Shown here in pieces: positions 54,489-63,466 of a stretch of 64,000 bases of DNA; positions within the stretch are counted from its first letter, which is position 1; each line of letters starts with the position of its first letter. The position numbers and the translations under genes are program-made. The notes below the pieces were generated by a model. The model did not search any database and had not been told where the DNA came from. It saw only the letters and a program-made list of their open reading frames with translations. This DNA comes from an uncultured Bacilli bacterium. GTDB lineage: Bacteria > Bacillota_I > Bacilli_A > RF39 > UBA660. The DNA lies in assembly GCA_934154785.1 (NCBI GenBank), contig CAKPGL010000003.1:24556-88555 (forward strand), in the 5' to 3' direction.

Positions 54489-56378
54489 ATGATGAAAAAG
54501 AAAGAATTTAAATCAGAATCTAAAAGATTGCTTGATTTAATGATTAATTCAATTTATACAAATAAAGATATTTTTTTAAGAGAGTTAATTAGTAATGCTA
54601 GTGATGCTATGGACAAATTGTATTACCGTTCACTTACTGATGATTCCATTAAAGTAAATAAGGAAGACTTAGAAATAAATGTCTTTTATGATAAAGACAT
54701 GCGTACTATTACAATTAGTGATAATGGTTGTGGTATGACTGATACAGAATTGGAAAGTAACTTAGGAACCATTGCCAAAAGTGGTTCTTTAGCATTCAAA
54801 CAATTAGAAGAAGTAAAAGACAAAGATATTGATATCATTGGACAATTCGGTGTTGGATTTTATTCTGCATTTATGGTTAGTGATAAAATAACTGTTATTA
54901 GTAAGAGTATTGATTCTAAAGAGGCCTATAAATGGGTTTCTACTGGTTTAGACGGTTACACTATAGAACCTTGTAATAAAGAAACTAACGGTACAGATAT
55001 TATCTTACATATCAAAGAAGATACTGAAGATGAAAATTATAGTGATTATTTAAGTGAATTCAAATTAAAAAGTTTGATAAAGAAATATAGTGATTATATT
55101 CATTATCCTATAAAGATGGAGGTTGAAACTGAAAAATTAAAGGATAAAAAGAATAAAGATGATAAAGATGAATATGAAACTATCAAAGAAGTTACTACTA
55201 TTAATAGCATGATTCCTATTTGGAAACGTAATAAAAACGAAGTAACAGATGAAGACTATGAACATTACTATACTGATACTTATTACGATTATGAAAAACC
55301 ATTAAAAGTAATTACAACTTCTGTTGAAGGTAATATTAGTTATAAAGGGCTATTATTTATACCTAGTCATACACCTTACGACTTTTATACTAAAGACTAT
55401 GAAAAAGGACTAAGTCTATATTCTAATGGTGTCATGATTATGGAAAAATGTGGTGACCTTTTACCAGACCATTACAGTTTTGTTAAGGGAGTTATTGATA
55501 CCGAAGATATTTCCTTAAATATTAGTAGAGAGATGCTTCAAAAAACTAAAGCTGTATCAATTATTAGTAAAAACATAGAAACAAAGATTACTAAAGAATT
55601 AAAAGATATGTTAGAAAACGACCGTGAAACATATAATAAATTTTTCAAAGTATTTGGTACTAATTTAAAATTTGGAATTTACAACAGTTACGGCATGAAT
55701 AAAGAAGAATTACAAGATTTAATTATGTTCAATTCTTCAAAAACTAAAGATTTAATTACTTTAAAAGAGTACATTAAAAATATGAAAGATGAACAAAAAG
55801 AAATTTATTATGCTTGTGGCGAAACTGTTGATAAAATTGATTTATTACCACAAGTAGAAATGTTTAAAGATAAAGACTACGAAATATTATATTTAACTGA
55901 TTATGTTGATGAGTTTGTTCTCAATGTTTTAGGTGAATATGAAGGAAAGAGATTTAAAAATGTAAGTAGTTCCGATACAAGTATTGACGAAAACAAGGAA
56001 GAAACAGAAAAATTAAATAAAGATAATAAAGATTTATTAAACTTCATGAAAGATGCAACTAATGTTAGCGAAGTAAGATTTACAAACAAACTTAAAAATC
56101 ACAGTGTTTGCTTAACTAGTAAAGGAAATGTTTCTGTAGAAATGGAGAAAGTTATTAATGCTATGCCTGGTGATGAGAGTGTTAATGCAGAATTAATTCT
56201 TGAAATAAATGAAAATCATCCTATTGTTGATAAGATTAAAGAATTATATAAGAATGATAAGGAAACTTTGAAAGAATACAGTAAAGTATTATATGCACAA
56301 GCAAGACTTATCGAAGGATTACCTATTGATAACCCTACAGAAATTAGTAATTTAATATGTGAATTAATATCTAAATAA
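54489..56378 (+). CDS. htpG: Molecular chaperone HtpG (Hsp90)
   Basis: A 629-residue Hsp90 with N-terminal GHKL ATPase motifs (FLRELISNASDAMDKL, ISDNGCGMT, IGQFGVGFYSAFMVSDKI), middle domain (IPSHTPYDF, GVIDTEDISLNISREMLQ) and C-terminal dimerisation domain. It refolds or stabilises proteins under stress. AAGGAGAGG precedes the ATG. The CIRCE operator upstream indicates HrcA heat-shock control. Confidence 0.97.
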   Translation: MMKKKEFKSESKRLLDLMINSIYTNKDIFLRELISNASDAMDKLYYRSLTDDSIKVNKEDLEINVFYDKDMRTITISDNGCGMTDTELESNLGTIAKSGSLAFKQLEEVKDKDIDIIGQFGVGFYSAFMVSDKITVISKSIDSKEAYKWVSTGLDGYTIEPCNKETNGTDIILHIKEDTEDENYSDYLSEFKLKSLIKKYSDYIHYPIKMEVETEKLKDKKNKDDKDEYETIKEVTTINSMIPIWKRNKNEVTDEDYEHYYTDTYYDYEKPLKVITTSVEGNISYKGLLFIPSHTPYDFYTKDYEKGLSLYSNGVMIMEKCGDLLPDHYSFVKGVIDTEDISLNISREMLQKTKAVSIISKNIETKITKELKDMLENDRETYNKFFKVFGTNLKFGIYNSYGMNKEELQDLIMFNSSKTKDLITLKEYIKNMKDEQKEIYYACGETVDKIDLLPQVEMFKDKDYEILYLTDYVDEFVLNVLGEYEGKRFKNVSSSDTSIDENKEETEKLNKDNKDLLNFMKDATNVSEVRFTNKLKNHSVCLTSKGNVSVEMEKVINAMPGDESVNAELILEINENHPIVDKIKELYKNDKETLKEYSKVLYAQARLIEGLPIDNPTEISNLICELISK

Positions 56379-56387
56379 TAATTAAAC

Positions 56388-56421
56388 TAAAACTTAGCAA
56401 AAAAAAGGTGCTAAGTTTTTT
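56388..56421 (+). terminator. Terminator of htpG
   Basis: ACTTAGCA...TGCTAAGT stem followed by TTTTTT, ten bases after the stop codon. Confidence 0.75.
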
Positions 56422-56464
56422 ATTATAAAAAGGATTTTGATAAATATTTAGCGAATATTTATAA

Positions 56465-56588
56465 TAGGGCTATATAAATGTAGGAGGAGGCAAAATGTTA
56501 GAATTTATAAAGTTTCTTATTTATCGTATTTGGGAATATTTTGATTACTTAAAATACTAGTTTATTAAAGTAACACAATATAGCCCTA
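56465..56588. repeat. 11-base inverted repeat flanking a tiny ORF
   Basis: TAGGGCTATAT at 56465-56475 and its exact complement ATATAGCCCTA at 56578-56588 enclose 102 bases that hold a 21-codon ORF. The transcript could fold into a long stem with the ORF in the loop. Confidence 0.6.
56495..56560 (+). CDS. 21-residue peptide ORF with a very strong ribosome site
   Basis: ATG at 56495 is preceded by AGGAGGAGG with a five-base gap and opens 21 codons, MLEFIKFLIYRIWEYFDYLKY, then TAG. The peptide is an aromatic-rich amphipathic or short membrane helix, of the type seen in small toxins, leader peptides or membrane-active regulators. It lies inside a perfect inverted repeat between htpG and the ABC importer genes. 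Confidence 0.55.
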   Translation: MLEFIKFLIYRIWEYFDYLKY

Positions 56589-56648
56589 AAAAATACACTA
56601 ACCCTTATTCGAGTTTAGAATATAATAAATTGAATGGAGGTAAATTTT

Positions 56649-57635
56649 TTGAAAAAAATTATAATTAGTTTTATTTGTGTATTAGTAATTGTTATTATGG
56701 GAATTATTGTTATTCCACGTAACAAAAAAAGCGATTTAAAACACATCAAAGTAGCGGAGGTAACCCACAGTATTTTCTATTCACCACAATACGTTGCCCA
56801 TGCTTTAGGTTATTTCAAGGATGAGGGACTAGATGTTGAAATCATGTTAGTTCCAGGTGCCGACAAAGTTACAGCAGCCGTTCTTTCTGGTGACGTACAA
56901 ATTGGTTTTTGCGGTAGTGAAGCTACAATCTACATTTACAACGGAGGCGAAAAAGACTATTTAAAAACATTTGCTGGTTTAACAAAACGTGATGGTAGTT
57001 TTTTAGTTTCAAGAGAAAAATATGATAACTTTACTTTAAATGATTTAAAAGGAAAATATGTCATTGGAGGCCGAAAAGGTGGTATGCCTGAAATGACATT
57101 TGAATACACTCTAAAAGAAAATGGTATAAATCCTAAAGAAGATTTAACTATTGATACTAGTATCGCCTTTGCTTCAATGGGTGGAGCATTTATTGGTGGT
57201 ATTGGTGACTTTGTTACTCTTTTTGAACCAAACGCTCTACAAATAGAATCTCAAGGATATGGATACGTTGTAGCGTCAATTGGTGAATTAGGTGGTGTTG
57301 TACCTTATACAGCTTACAATGCTAAAAAAAGTTTTATTGAAAACAATCCAGATACAATTAAGGGATTTACAAACGCTATTCAAAAAGGACTAGATTATGT
57401 ACATGAACATACTGATGAGGAAGTAGCAAGTGTTATTCTTTCTTACTTCCCAGACACTTCATTAAATGATTTAGCAAAAATAGTTAAAAGATATCGTGAT
57501 AATGATTCATGGTTTAAAACAACCTTTATCTCAGAAGATGATTTTAATCACATTCAAGATATCATGAAAAGTGCTGGCGAATTAGAAGAATTTGCACCTT
57601 ATAAAGATTTAGTAGATAATAGTTTTTCTAAATAA
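56649..57635 (+). CDS. ABC importer substrate-binding protein (NMT1/SsuA/ThiY type)
   Basis: A 328-residue extracytoplasmic binding protein with an N-terminal membrane anchor (residues 3-20, no lipobox), then IKVAEVTHSIFYSPQYVAHALGYFKDEGLDVEI and GDVQIGFCGSEATIYIY, characteristic of the NMT1/THI5-like group that binds sulfonates, nitrate/taurine or thiamine-pyrimidine precursors. The start is taken as TTG at 56649 because GGAGG is just upstream; an ATG at 56634 overlaps that site. Functions with the ATPase and (interrupted) permease downstream. Confidence 0.82.
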   Translation: MKKIIISFICVLVIVIMGIIVIPRNKKSDLKHIKVAEVTHSIFYSPQYVAHALGYFKDEGLDVEIMLVPGADKVTAAVLSGDVQIGFCGSEATIYIYNGGEKDYLKTFAGLTKRDGSFLVSREKYDNFTLNDLKGKYVIGGRKGGMPEMTFEYTLKENGINPKEDLTIDTSIAFASMGGAFIGGIGDFVTLFEPNALQIESQGYGYVVASIGELGGVVPYTAYNAKKSFIENNPDTIKGFTNAIQKGLDYVHEHTDEEVASVILSYFPDTSLNDLAKIVKRYRDNDSWFKTTFISEDDFNHIQDIMKSAGELEEFAPYKDLVDNSFSK

Positions 57636-57637
57636 AG

Positions 57638-57664
57638 TAAAGCCTAGTCAAACTAGGTTTTATT
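57638..57664 (+). terminator. Terminator-like hairpin after the binding-protein gene
   Basis: AAAGCCTAG-TCAAA-CTAGGTTTT follows the stop directly, which may reduce read-through into the ATPase gene. Confidence 0.65.
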
Positions 57665-57751
57665 GTGGAAAATTATTTGTTTTAACCAAGAGGTTTGTCA
57701 TTAACATTATAATATATTCACTCATAATATAAACTGAAAAGGAGGTATAAA

Positions 57752-58498
57752 ATGGACAATATTCTAAGTATTAAAAATTTAAAAAAAATATACCATACTC
57801 CTAAACAAGAAACTTTAGCTGTGGAAAACTTTTCTTTTGATTTAAAAGAAGGAGAGTTTGTTGCGATAGTCGGACCTAGTGGTTGTGGAAAATCAACAAT
57901 ACTGTCAATACTAAGTGGTTTAGAAGATAGCTCCGACGGAAATTTTATTTTTAAAAACAATGCTAAGGTCGGATATATGTTACAACAAGATGCTTTATTT
58001 GAATGGAAAACAATTTTAAAAAACTGTTTATTGGGATTGGAAATTAATAATAATTTAACTAAAGAAAATGAAGAATACGTGATTAGTTTATTAAACAATT
58101 ATGGTTTGGGAGATTTTATAAATAGTTATCCAAATAATCTTTCAGGTGGTATGCGACAAAGAGTGGCGTTAATTAGAACACTTGCTTTAAAACCAGATAT
58201 ATTGCTTCTGGACGAACCTTTTTCTGCGTTAGATTATCAAACTAGACTTGCAGTATCTGACGATGTATATAAAATATTAAAAAAAGAAAAGAAAAGCGCT
58301 ATTATAGTTACCCATGATTTAGCCGAAGCTATCAGTATAGCAGACAGAGTAATTGTACTTTCTAAAAGACCTAGTGTTATAAAAAAGATTTATGATATTA
58401 AATTAACTAACAAGTCTACACCTATTGAAAATAGATGTGCTAAAGAATTTGCCTATTATTATGACCTTATTTGGAAGGATATTGATCACTATGATTAG
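57752..58498 (+). CDS. ABC importer ATP-binding protein (SsuB/TauB type)
   Basis: A 248-residue ATPase with Walker A GPSGCGKST, Q-loop YMLQQDALFEWKT, signature LSGGMRQRVALIRTLA, Walker B ILLLDEPFSALD and VTHDLAEA. The sequence is of the nitrate/sulfonate/taurine group and fits the neighbouring binding protein. AAAAGGAGG precedes the ATG. It overlaps the permease start by 8 bases. Confidence 0.92.
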   Translation: MDNILSIKNLKKIYHTPKQETLAVENFSFDLKEGEFVAIVGPSGCGKSTILSILSGLEDSSDGNFIFKNNAKVGYMLQQDALFEWKTILKNCLLGLEINNNLTKENEEYVISLLNNYGLGDFINSYPNNLSGGMRQRVALIRTLALKPDILLLDEPFSALDYQTRLAVSDDVYKILKKEKKSAIIVTHDLAEAISIADRVIVLSKRPSVIKKIYDIKLTNKSTPIENRCAKEFAYYYDLIWKDIDHYD

Positions 58499-59117
58499 TA
58501 ATGAACATAAATTATATTTAAAAAATATTAAAAAGAAAAAACTAATAATTCGAATATCTCAAATAACAATCATAATTATATTTATTCTTGTTTGGCAATT
58601 GTTAGCAAACTATAAAATCATTAATACTTTTATTACTTCTTCACCAAAAGATATTCTAAATACAATTATAAATTTACATAAAACCAATAATTTATACAAT
58701 CATATTGGTGTAACAGTCTATGAAACTCTCATTAGTTTTAGTATAGGTATCGCTATCGGATGGGTAATCGCTACAATTTTATGGTGGAATAATTTAATTT
58801 ACAAAATTAGTGAACCTTATTTAACAGTATTAAACAGTCTTCCCAAAGTTGCTCTTGGTCCAGTAATAATAATTTGGGCAGGGGCTTCAATAAAGTCAAT
58901 TATTTTAATGGCCTTATTTATATCAGCTATTATTTCTATAATCAACATATATCAAGGATTCATTTCTACTGACCAAATAAAAGTTAAATTAATGAAATCT
59001 TTGAATGCTAATAAGTGGCAGATATATACTAAATTAATTATTCCTAGTAGTATACAAAATATAATTAATACTTTAAAAATTAATATTAGTATGTCTTTAA
59101 TTGGGATAATGGTGTAA
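58491..59117 (+). pseudogene. ABC importer permease, C-terminus cut off by a mobile element
   Basis: From the ATG at 58491 (overlapping the ATPase stop) 208 residues give an SsuC/TauC-type permease: ILVWQLLANYKIINTFITSSP, VTVYETLISFSIGIAIGWVIA, the cytoplasmic EAA-like region (LMKSLNANKWQIYTKLIIPSSIQNIINTLKINISMSLIG), then IMV and stop. Family members continue about 40-50 residues with two more membrane segments. The break point at about 59100-59117 abuts the recombinase gene 24 bases away, so the rest of the gene should lie beyond the right window edge. Confidence 0.8.
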
Positions 59118-59140
59118 TGGAGAAAAAATTGATTTTAAAA

Positions 59141-60487
59141 TTAAGATATCTTATAAAATATCTCTATATCATTATCAGTTACCACAACTTTATCAACAAT
59201 ATGCATAATTATTATTCTTTTTTCTTCAAATGTCATTTTACTCCAAGTGTTTTGAAGATTTCTTAACATTTCTAATGAGCCTCTATTTTGTTCTTGATTA
59301 TTTTTAGCATTATCTATTATTTCTAATATTGACTTTCTTTCTTGTTCTAATTCCTCAATTTTATTTTTAGTATCATAAACTGCAATACCATCTGAAATAA
59401 AATTAATTAAATTGTTGATTTGCGAGTTTATCTTTACTAATCTTTTTTCATATTCATTAATAACATCAACTTGTGTAATTTCGTATTTTTCTCTAAACAT
59501 AGTTTCATCAAGTGACATTGAAAATAAATTTTCTAATACCATATCTTCAATTTCAAAGGAATCCCATCTTTTATTTTTGCAATTTGGGTCTTTAATAAAT
59601 TTGGGTTTGCTTTTTTGTTGAGAATAGCAATAACAAATCAATCTTTTACCCCATTTTTGATATCTATACTTTGCACCACAGTGTCCACAAAATATTTTTC
59701 CTGATAACAAATAATGACTTTCGGTTCTTGATTTACTTCGCAGTTTATTAGTTTCCATTATTTTATTATGTAATTCTTCTGATATTACCGCTTCATGCTT
59801 TCCTTCGAATTCTTGATTCTTATATGGTACAATACCTAGCGTTCTTCTTGATAGAATTCTTTTTTCAACCATACTTTCATCCATACCAACTATGTTACTA
59901 ATTTTTACAAAACTATAACCATTTAAATAAAGATTTATCATTTTATGTAACAATTCTACTTGTTCTGATACAGGAATTAAAGTTCCTGTATTTTTATCAT
60001 AAACATAAGGGAATGGATCTTTGCCTCCACCTTTCCAATATCCATTTTCGGCTCTTTTTTGTATACCAATTTTCGTTCTTTCAAGTATCGTTTCTCTTTC
60101 AAGTTGTGCAAATATTGATAAAACACCGACCATAGCTTTACCGAATGGAGTTGTAGTATCAAAATTTTCTCTCACAGAAACAAAGCCCACATTATATTTA
60201 TTAAATACCTCTTCAATTAAATATAAAGTATCCTTTTGACTTCTTGATATTCTATCTAGTTTAAATACAATTACACAATCAATTTTATGATCTTTAACAT
60301 CTCTTATAAGTTTTTGAATGGCTGGTCGTTCTAAGTCTTTTCCACTATAACCTCCATCTACATAATATTCAAATTCAGTAAACTCTTTAGCTTTAGCATA
60401 GTTTAATAAAAATTCTTTCTGTGCATCAATTGAATAACCCTCTAATTGAATATCAGTTGAAACTCTAGCATATAATCCTGCTTTTAT
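59141..60487 (-). CDS. Large serine recombinase of the right-hand element, ATA in place of the start
   Basis: A 448-residue large serine recombinase: catalytic domain with AGLYARVSTD (nucleophile Ser), VFKLDRISRSQKDT and FAQLERETILERTKIG, a recombinase domain, zinc ribbon CGHCGAKYRY...CYCYSQ...DPNC and C-terminal coiled coil. It would integrate and excise the element. The first codon at the correct distance from GGAGGAGG is ATA at 60487, where homologues have ATG; the only upstream alternative, TTG at 60505, precedes the ribosome site. The 3' end is 24 bases from the truncated permease, the usual position beside an attachment site. Confidence 0.85.
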   Translation of the reverse strand: MKAGLYARVSTDIQLEGYSIDAQKEFLLNYAKAKEFTEFEYYVDGGYSGKDLERPAIQKLIRDVKDHKIDCVIVFKLDRISRSQKDTLYLIEEVFNKYNVGFVSVRENFDTTTPFGKAMVGVLSIFAQLERETILERTKIGIQKRAENGYWKGGGKDPFPYVYDKNTGTLIPVSEQVELLHKMINLYLNGYSFVKISNIVGMDESMVEKRILSRRTLGIVPYKNQEFEGKHEAVISEELHNKIMETNKLRSKSRTESHYLLSGKIFCGHCGAKYRYQKWGKRLICYCYSQQKSKPKFIKDPNCKNKRWDSFEIEDMVLENLFSMSLDETMFREKYEITQVDVINEYEKRLVKINSQINNLINFISDGIAVYDTKNKIEELEQERKSILEIIDNAKNNQEQNRGSLEMLRNLQNTWSKMTFEEKRIIIMHIVDKVVVTDNDIEIFYKIS

Positions 60488-60630
60488 AACAATTACCTCC
60501 TCCAACTATAAAAGAAGTCACATACCATATTTGTTTGCTCTTAAGTGTAACATGCATTTCACAATTTGTGTCTTTAATCAAAAATAAGGGATAGTTCTGG
60601 CAAACTCTCCCTTAAGTACAATTATTTTTG

Positions 60631-60738
60631 CTATGAATATTTTTTAATTAGTTCATATATCAATGGTATCTTTATTACTATGTCTTTTGGGTTTATGATT
60701 TTACCATTAGAATCATAATTTGTCACTTTATTAACCAC
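60631..60738 (-). CDS. Small 35-residue accessory ORF of the element
   Basis: GTG at 60738 follows AGGGGCGA by eight bases and opens 35 codons, MVNKVTNYDSNGKIINPKDI... ending ELIKKYS. Short proteins of this type are common just upstream of recombinase genes in Firmicute elements. Between it and the recombinase (60506-60630) lies only a hairpin AAGGGA...TCCCTT. Confidence 0.45.
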   Translation of the reverse strand: MVNKVTNYDSNGKIINPKDIVIKIPLIYELIKKYS

Positions 60739-60818
60739 TAATATAGTCGCCCCTAATTAAGTTTATTTTATTTCATATAAATTATTCAGCCATAATTCTT
60801 CTTATATCAAATCACTCC

Positions 60819-61089
60819 TTATATACTAGTCTTTTCAACAACATAATCAACGATTTATTGGTAGTATTCTTCAGACGTATTTTTTATTAAAATCGCAATT
60901 TTCTATAAATTCTTCTAAATCATTTATATAAGAATCACAGTTATTAAATACCCATTGAGAAAATCCTCCAGTTTGGACTTGATAATTAAAATTACCAACT
61001 ATAACTACTATTTTTTCATGATGTGTAAGAATAGACATGAATTCCTCACGAGAGGTATTTTCTTTCTAATTTTCATAGGCATTTGTCAT
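60819..61089 (-). pseudogene. DUF4375/DMP19-like protein, with nonsense and frameshift mutations
   Basis: From ATG 61089 codons read MTNAYEN, TAG at 61066-61068 (one change from TGG), then KENTSREEFMSILTHHEKIVVIVGNFNYQVQTGGFSQWVFNNCDSYINDLEEFIENCDFNKK, a frameshift near 60880, NTSEEYYQ, another stop, and IVDYVVEKTSI to 60819. GGFSQWVFNN is the hallmark of the DUF4375/DMP19-like family. Dead cargo gene of the element. Confidence 0.65.
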
Positions 61090-61232
61090 TATAAACTCCA
61101 TAAGTTATCATTTGTTTTTTCTTTTACTAATTCTTTGTTTATTTCTATAAATAATCCTCTTTAAAAACTTTTTTCTATATTAGATATCATTAGGCGATAT
61201 CTATAATATTTTTTTAATAAATAACACCCATT

Positions 61233-61266
61233 AAAAAAAGTCTTGCTTTATTTAGCAAAACTTTTA
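61233..61266 (-). terminator. Terminator of the 123-residue gene
   Basis: On the minus strand AGTTTTGCT...AGCAAGACT (with G:U pairs) followed by TTTTTT. Confidence 0.6.
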
Positions 61267-61273
61267 AAACTAA

Positions 61274-61645
61274 TTAATCTTTTGAAATAACTATTTTTTT
61301 AACATTAGATAATTTAGCTGGTTCACTTGGTAACATAACATCAGATGAAGTAATAGTTACTTTTTGATTAGCTTTTAATTTATCTGCAGTAGTCTCTTCA
61401 TTTTTGTAAATTATTTTAGTATCCTTATTTATCTCAAATTCATACTCTGTAGCATATTCCTTTTTCTTATTATCATATTCTTCCACCATGACAGTATATA
61501 TATTATCATTTACTGATACTTCTTTAATTCTTGCTTCAAAAACCAATTCTTTTTCTTTTGAAACATAATTTGTAAATACGAAGTATCCTACACCAACTAG
61601 AATTACTACGACTGCAATTATTTTTATTAATAGTGCCGTTTTCAA
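61274..61645 (-). CDS. Membrane-anchored small extracellular protein, unknown
   Basis: A 123-residue protein with an N-terminal membrane segment (residues 5-27) and an outer domain of alternating strands (LVFEARIKEVSVNDNIYTVMVEEYD, YEFEINKDTKIIYKN, NQKVTITSS) resembling small OB-fold or DUF3221-like secreted domains. Start is TTG at 61645, five bases after AGGAGGG. Carried on the mobile element next to the protease-like protein. Function unknown. Confidence 0.6.
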   Translation of the reverse strand: MKTALLIKIIAVVVILVGVGYFVFTNYVSKEKELVFEARIKEVSVNDNIYTVMVEEYDNKKKEYATEYEFEINKDTKIIYKNEETTADKLKANQKVTITSSDVMLPSEPAKLSNVKKIVISKD

Positions 61646-61739
61646 TTCAGCCCTCCTTTCTTAATTTTAATTTATATCAAAAATATTTTATCTACTATTT
61701 TTAGAACAAATATTTTTAATACCTTCAATCAAAAATATA

Positions 61740-63296
61740 TTATATAAATCTATCCCAATAATATTTTCCTATATTAGATAATGTTTTAAAATGTTCTTTA
61801 ATTTGCGAACTAATTAATTTTGCTTTTTTGTTTATTGGAGTACCATCATTGTAACATGATCTCTTTGTTGTTCTAGTCATCATATCAGAAAACAAAACAG
61901 CTCTATCTTCTAAATAACTTTGCCTTGAATAATACGATATAAAATAAGCATCATTTGGATTTGAAAAATTAAAATCATAGGTACTATCATTAGAACCATA
62001 ACTAAATCCTTCAGGATTATAGGATTTCATTATTTCTTCCAAGTTTAATGTTGGATTTTTTTGTCTCATATAAATATCAATATAGTGCATTAACTCATGA
62101 TGTAAAGTATTTTCAAATAAACTAGTACCATCTGTTCCGATAGTTACTGTTATATTACTTTGATTTCTACCGTCTGTCATTCCTGAATAATTTCCATCTA
62201 TTTTATTTACCATGTATATTCTAAGTGAAACATTATTATCTTTCATTTCTTTAAAGAAACCATTTGGATATTTTTTTAATGTTAATTCTACTTCTTTTAA
62301 ATATTTATTTATCTCATTATCATCATTTAGTTTTTCAGTGTTTATAGAGCCACCAATTAAGTAATCACCGTTTTCATCTTTATATATGATTTTAACTGAA
62401 TATTTATTTTCTAACGTTTTTCTATATTCATCATTTTTCTCTGCTTGGGATTTTTCTAGAACTGGTGGTTTTTCTTCAGGTAAAATAGACGTCTCACTAT
62501 TATTAATGTCTGTATTATTATTTGCATTCTGATTAGGTTTATTAGTACTACCATTGTTATTGTTAATATTAGTGTTTGTTTTGGGCGGTTCAGTCTTAGA
62601 ACTAGTTTTTTTATTTTCTATTTTTTCCCATATTGCATAAAGAGTTGTGTCTTCTGCAAGTAATACTTTGTTATAAATTGGGGTTTCATTTTTATCAACC
62701 CAACCTTTGAAAACATAACCATTTCGTGTAGGATCTTTTGGAAGTGTAAGCTCAGTATCTTTATTTATGGTAATACTGTTTATTTTACTTCCACCTTTAG
62801 TATCAAATGTAATTGTTATTGTATTGCTAGTTTCATCTTTTTCCCAAACAGCATAAAGAATTGTGTCTTCTGCAAGTAGTACTTTGTTATAAATAGGGGT
62901 TTCATTTTTATCAACCCAACCTTTGAATATATAACCACCTCGTGTAGGTTCTTTTGGAAGCGTAAGTTCAGTATCTTTACCAATAGTAATACTATCTATT
63001 TTATTTCCACTTTTAGTATCAAAAGTTATTGTTATTGTTTCTTTTTTATCTTCTTCTTTACTGTCTTTTATAGAGCAAACATATTTAGTTTTTTTTAAGA
63101 CTGTCTTAGTTTTACCATCAGAACATTTATAAGTATTTGTAAATATTCCTTTATCCTTGTAAACAGTAGAACCTCCATTATAATAATCTCTAATTTTAAT
63201 TATTGGACTATTATTAAATGATAGAGCGAATATAAAATCTAAAAATATTAAACCTATTATAGAACACAGTGTGATTATTATTTTTTTCTTCTTCAT
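61740..63296 (-). CDS. Cell-surface protein with two InlB B-repeats and a HELMH zinc-protease-like domain
   Basis: A 518-residue protein with an N-terminal membrane anchor (residues 5-25), a small Cys-containing region, two Listeria-Bacteroides (InlB B) repeats at about residues 90-225 sharing GWVDKNETPIYNKVLLAEDT, a Thr/Asn/Pro linker (residues 225-280) and a C-terminal domain with LHHELMHYIDIY (H400, E401, H404) and YLEDRAVLFSDMM further on as possible third-ligand region. The catalytic part resembles that of the 823-residue protein at 4272-6743. Probably a surface-attached protease or adhesin on the mobile element. Confidence 0.7.
   Translation of the reverse strand: MKKKKIIITLCSIIGLIFLDFIFALSFNNSPIIKIRDYYNGGSTVYKDKGIFTNTYKCSDGKTKTVLKKTKYVCSIKDSKEEDKKETITITFDTKSGNKIDSITIGKDTELTLPKEPTRGGYIFKGWVDKNETPIYNKVLLAEDTILYAVWEKDETSNTITITFDTKGGSKINSITINKDTELTLPKDPTRNGYVFKGWVDKNETPIYNKVLLAEDTTLYAIWEKIENKKTSSKTEPPKTNTNINNNNGSTNKPNQNANNNTDINNSETSILPEEKPPVLEKSQAEKNDEYRKTLENKYSVKIIYKDENGDYLIGGSINTEKLNDDNEINKYLKEVELTLKKYPNGFFKEMKDNNVSLRIYMVNKIDGNYSGMTDGRNQSNITVTIGTDGTSLFENTLHHELMHYIDIYMRQKNPTLNLEEIMKSYNPEGFSYGSNDSTYDFNFSNPNDAYFISYYSRQSYLEDRAVLFSDMMTRTTKRSCYNDGTPINKKAKLISSQIKEHFKTLSNIGKYYWDRFI
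62638..63030 (-). repeat. Tandem repeat of about 195 bases within the surface protein gene
   Basis: The two InlB B-repeat units are also nearly identical as DNA (for instance around 62650-62720 and 62850-62920), indicating recent duplication and scope for copy-number change. Confidence 0.7.
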
Positions 63297-63466
63297 TATA
63301 CCTCCTCATAAAGAATAAACGAAATGCACTTTACTTCTTGTATATTAATTATATCATAAGTTTTCAAATTTCAAAAAAGTTTTTAATATGGTTGCTTTTT
63401 AGGTTCAATAATTTAGAAAAAAAGACCAATATAAAATTGATCTTATTTATAAGATATATTATTAGA

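Noticed and set aside
56421..56648. TPP riboswitch upstream of the thiamine-precursor-like binding protein
   Set aside because: I searched for the conserved CUGAGA and ACCUGAU-type segments and did not see them; only the small ORF with inverted repeats is present.
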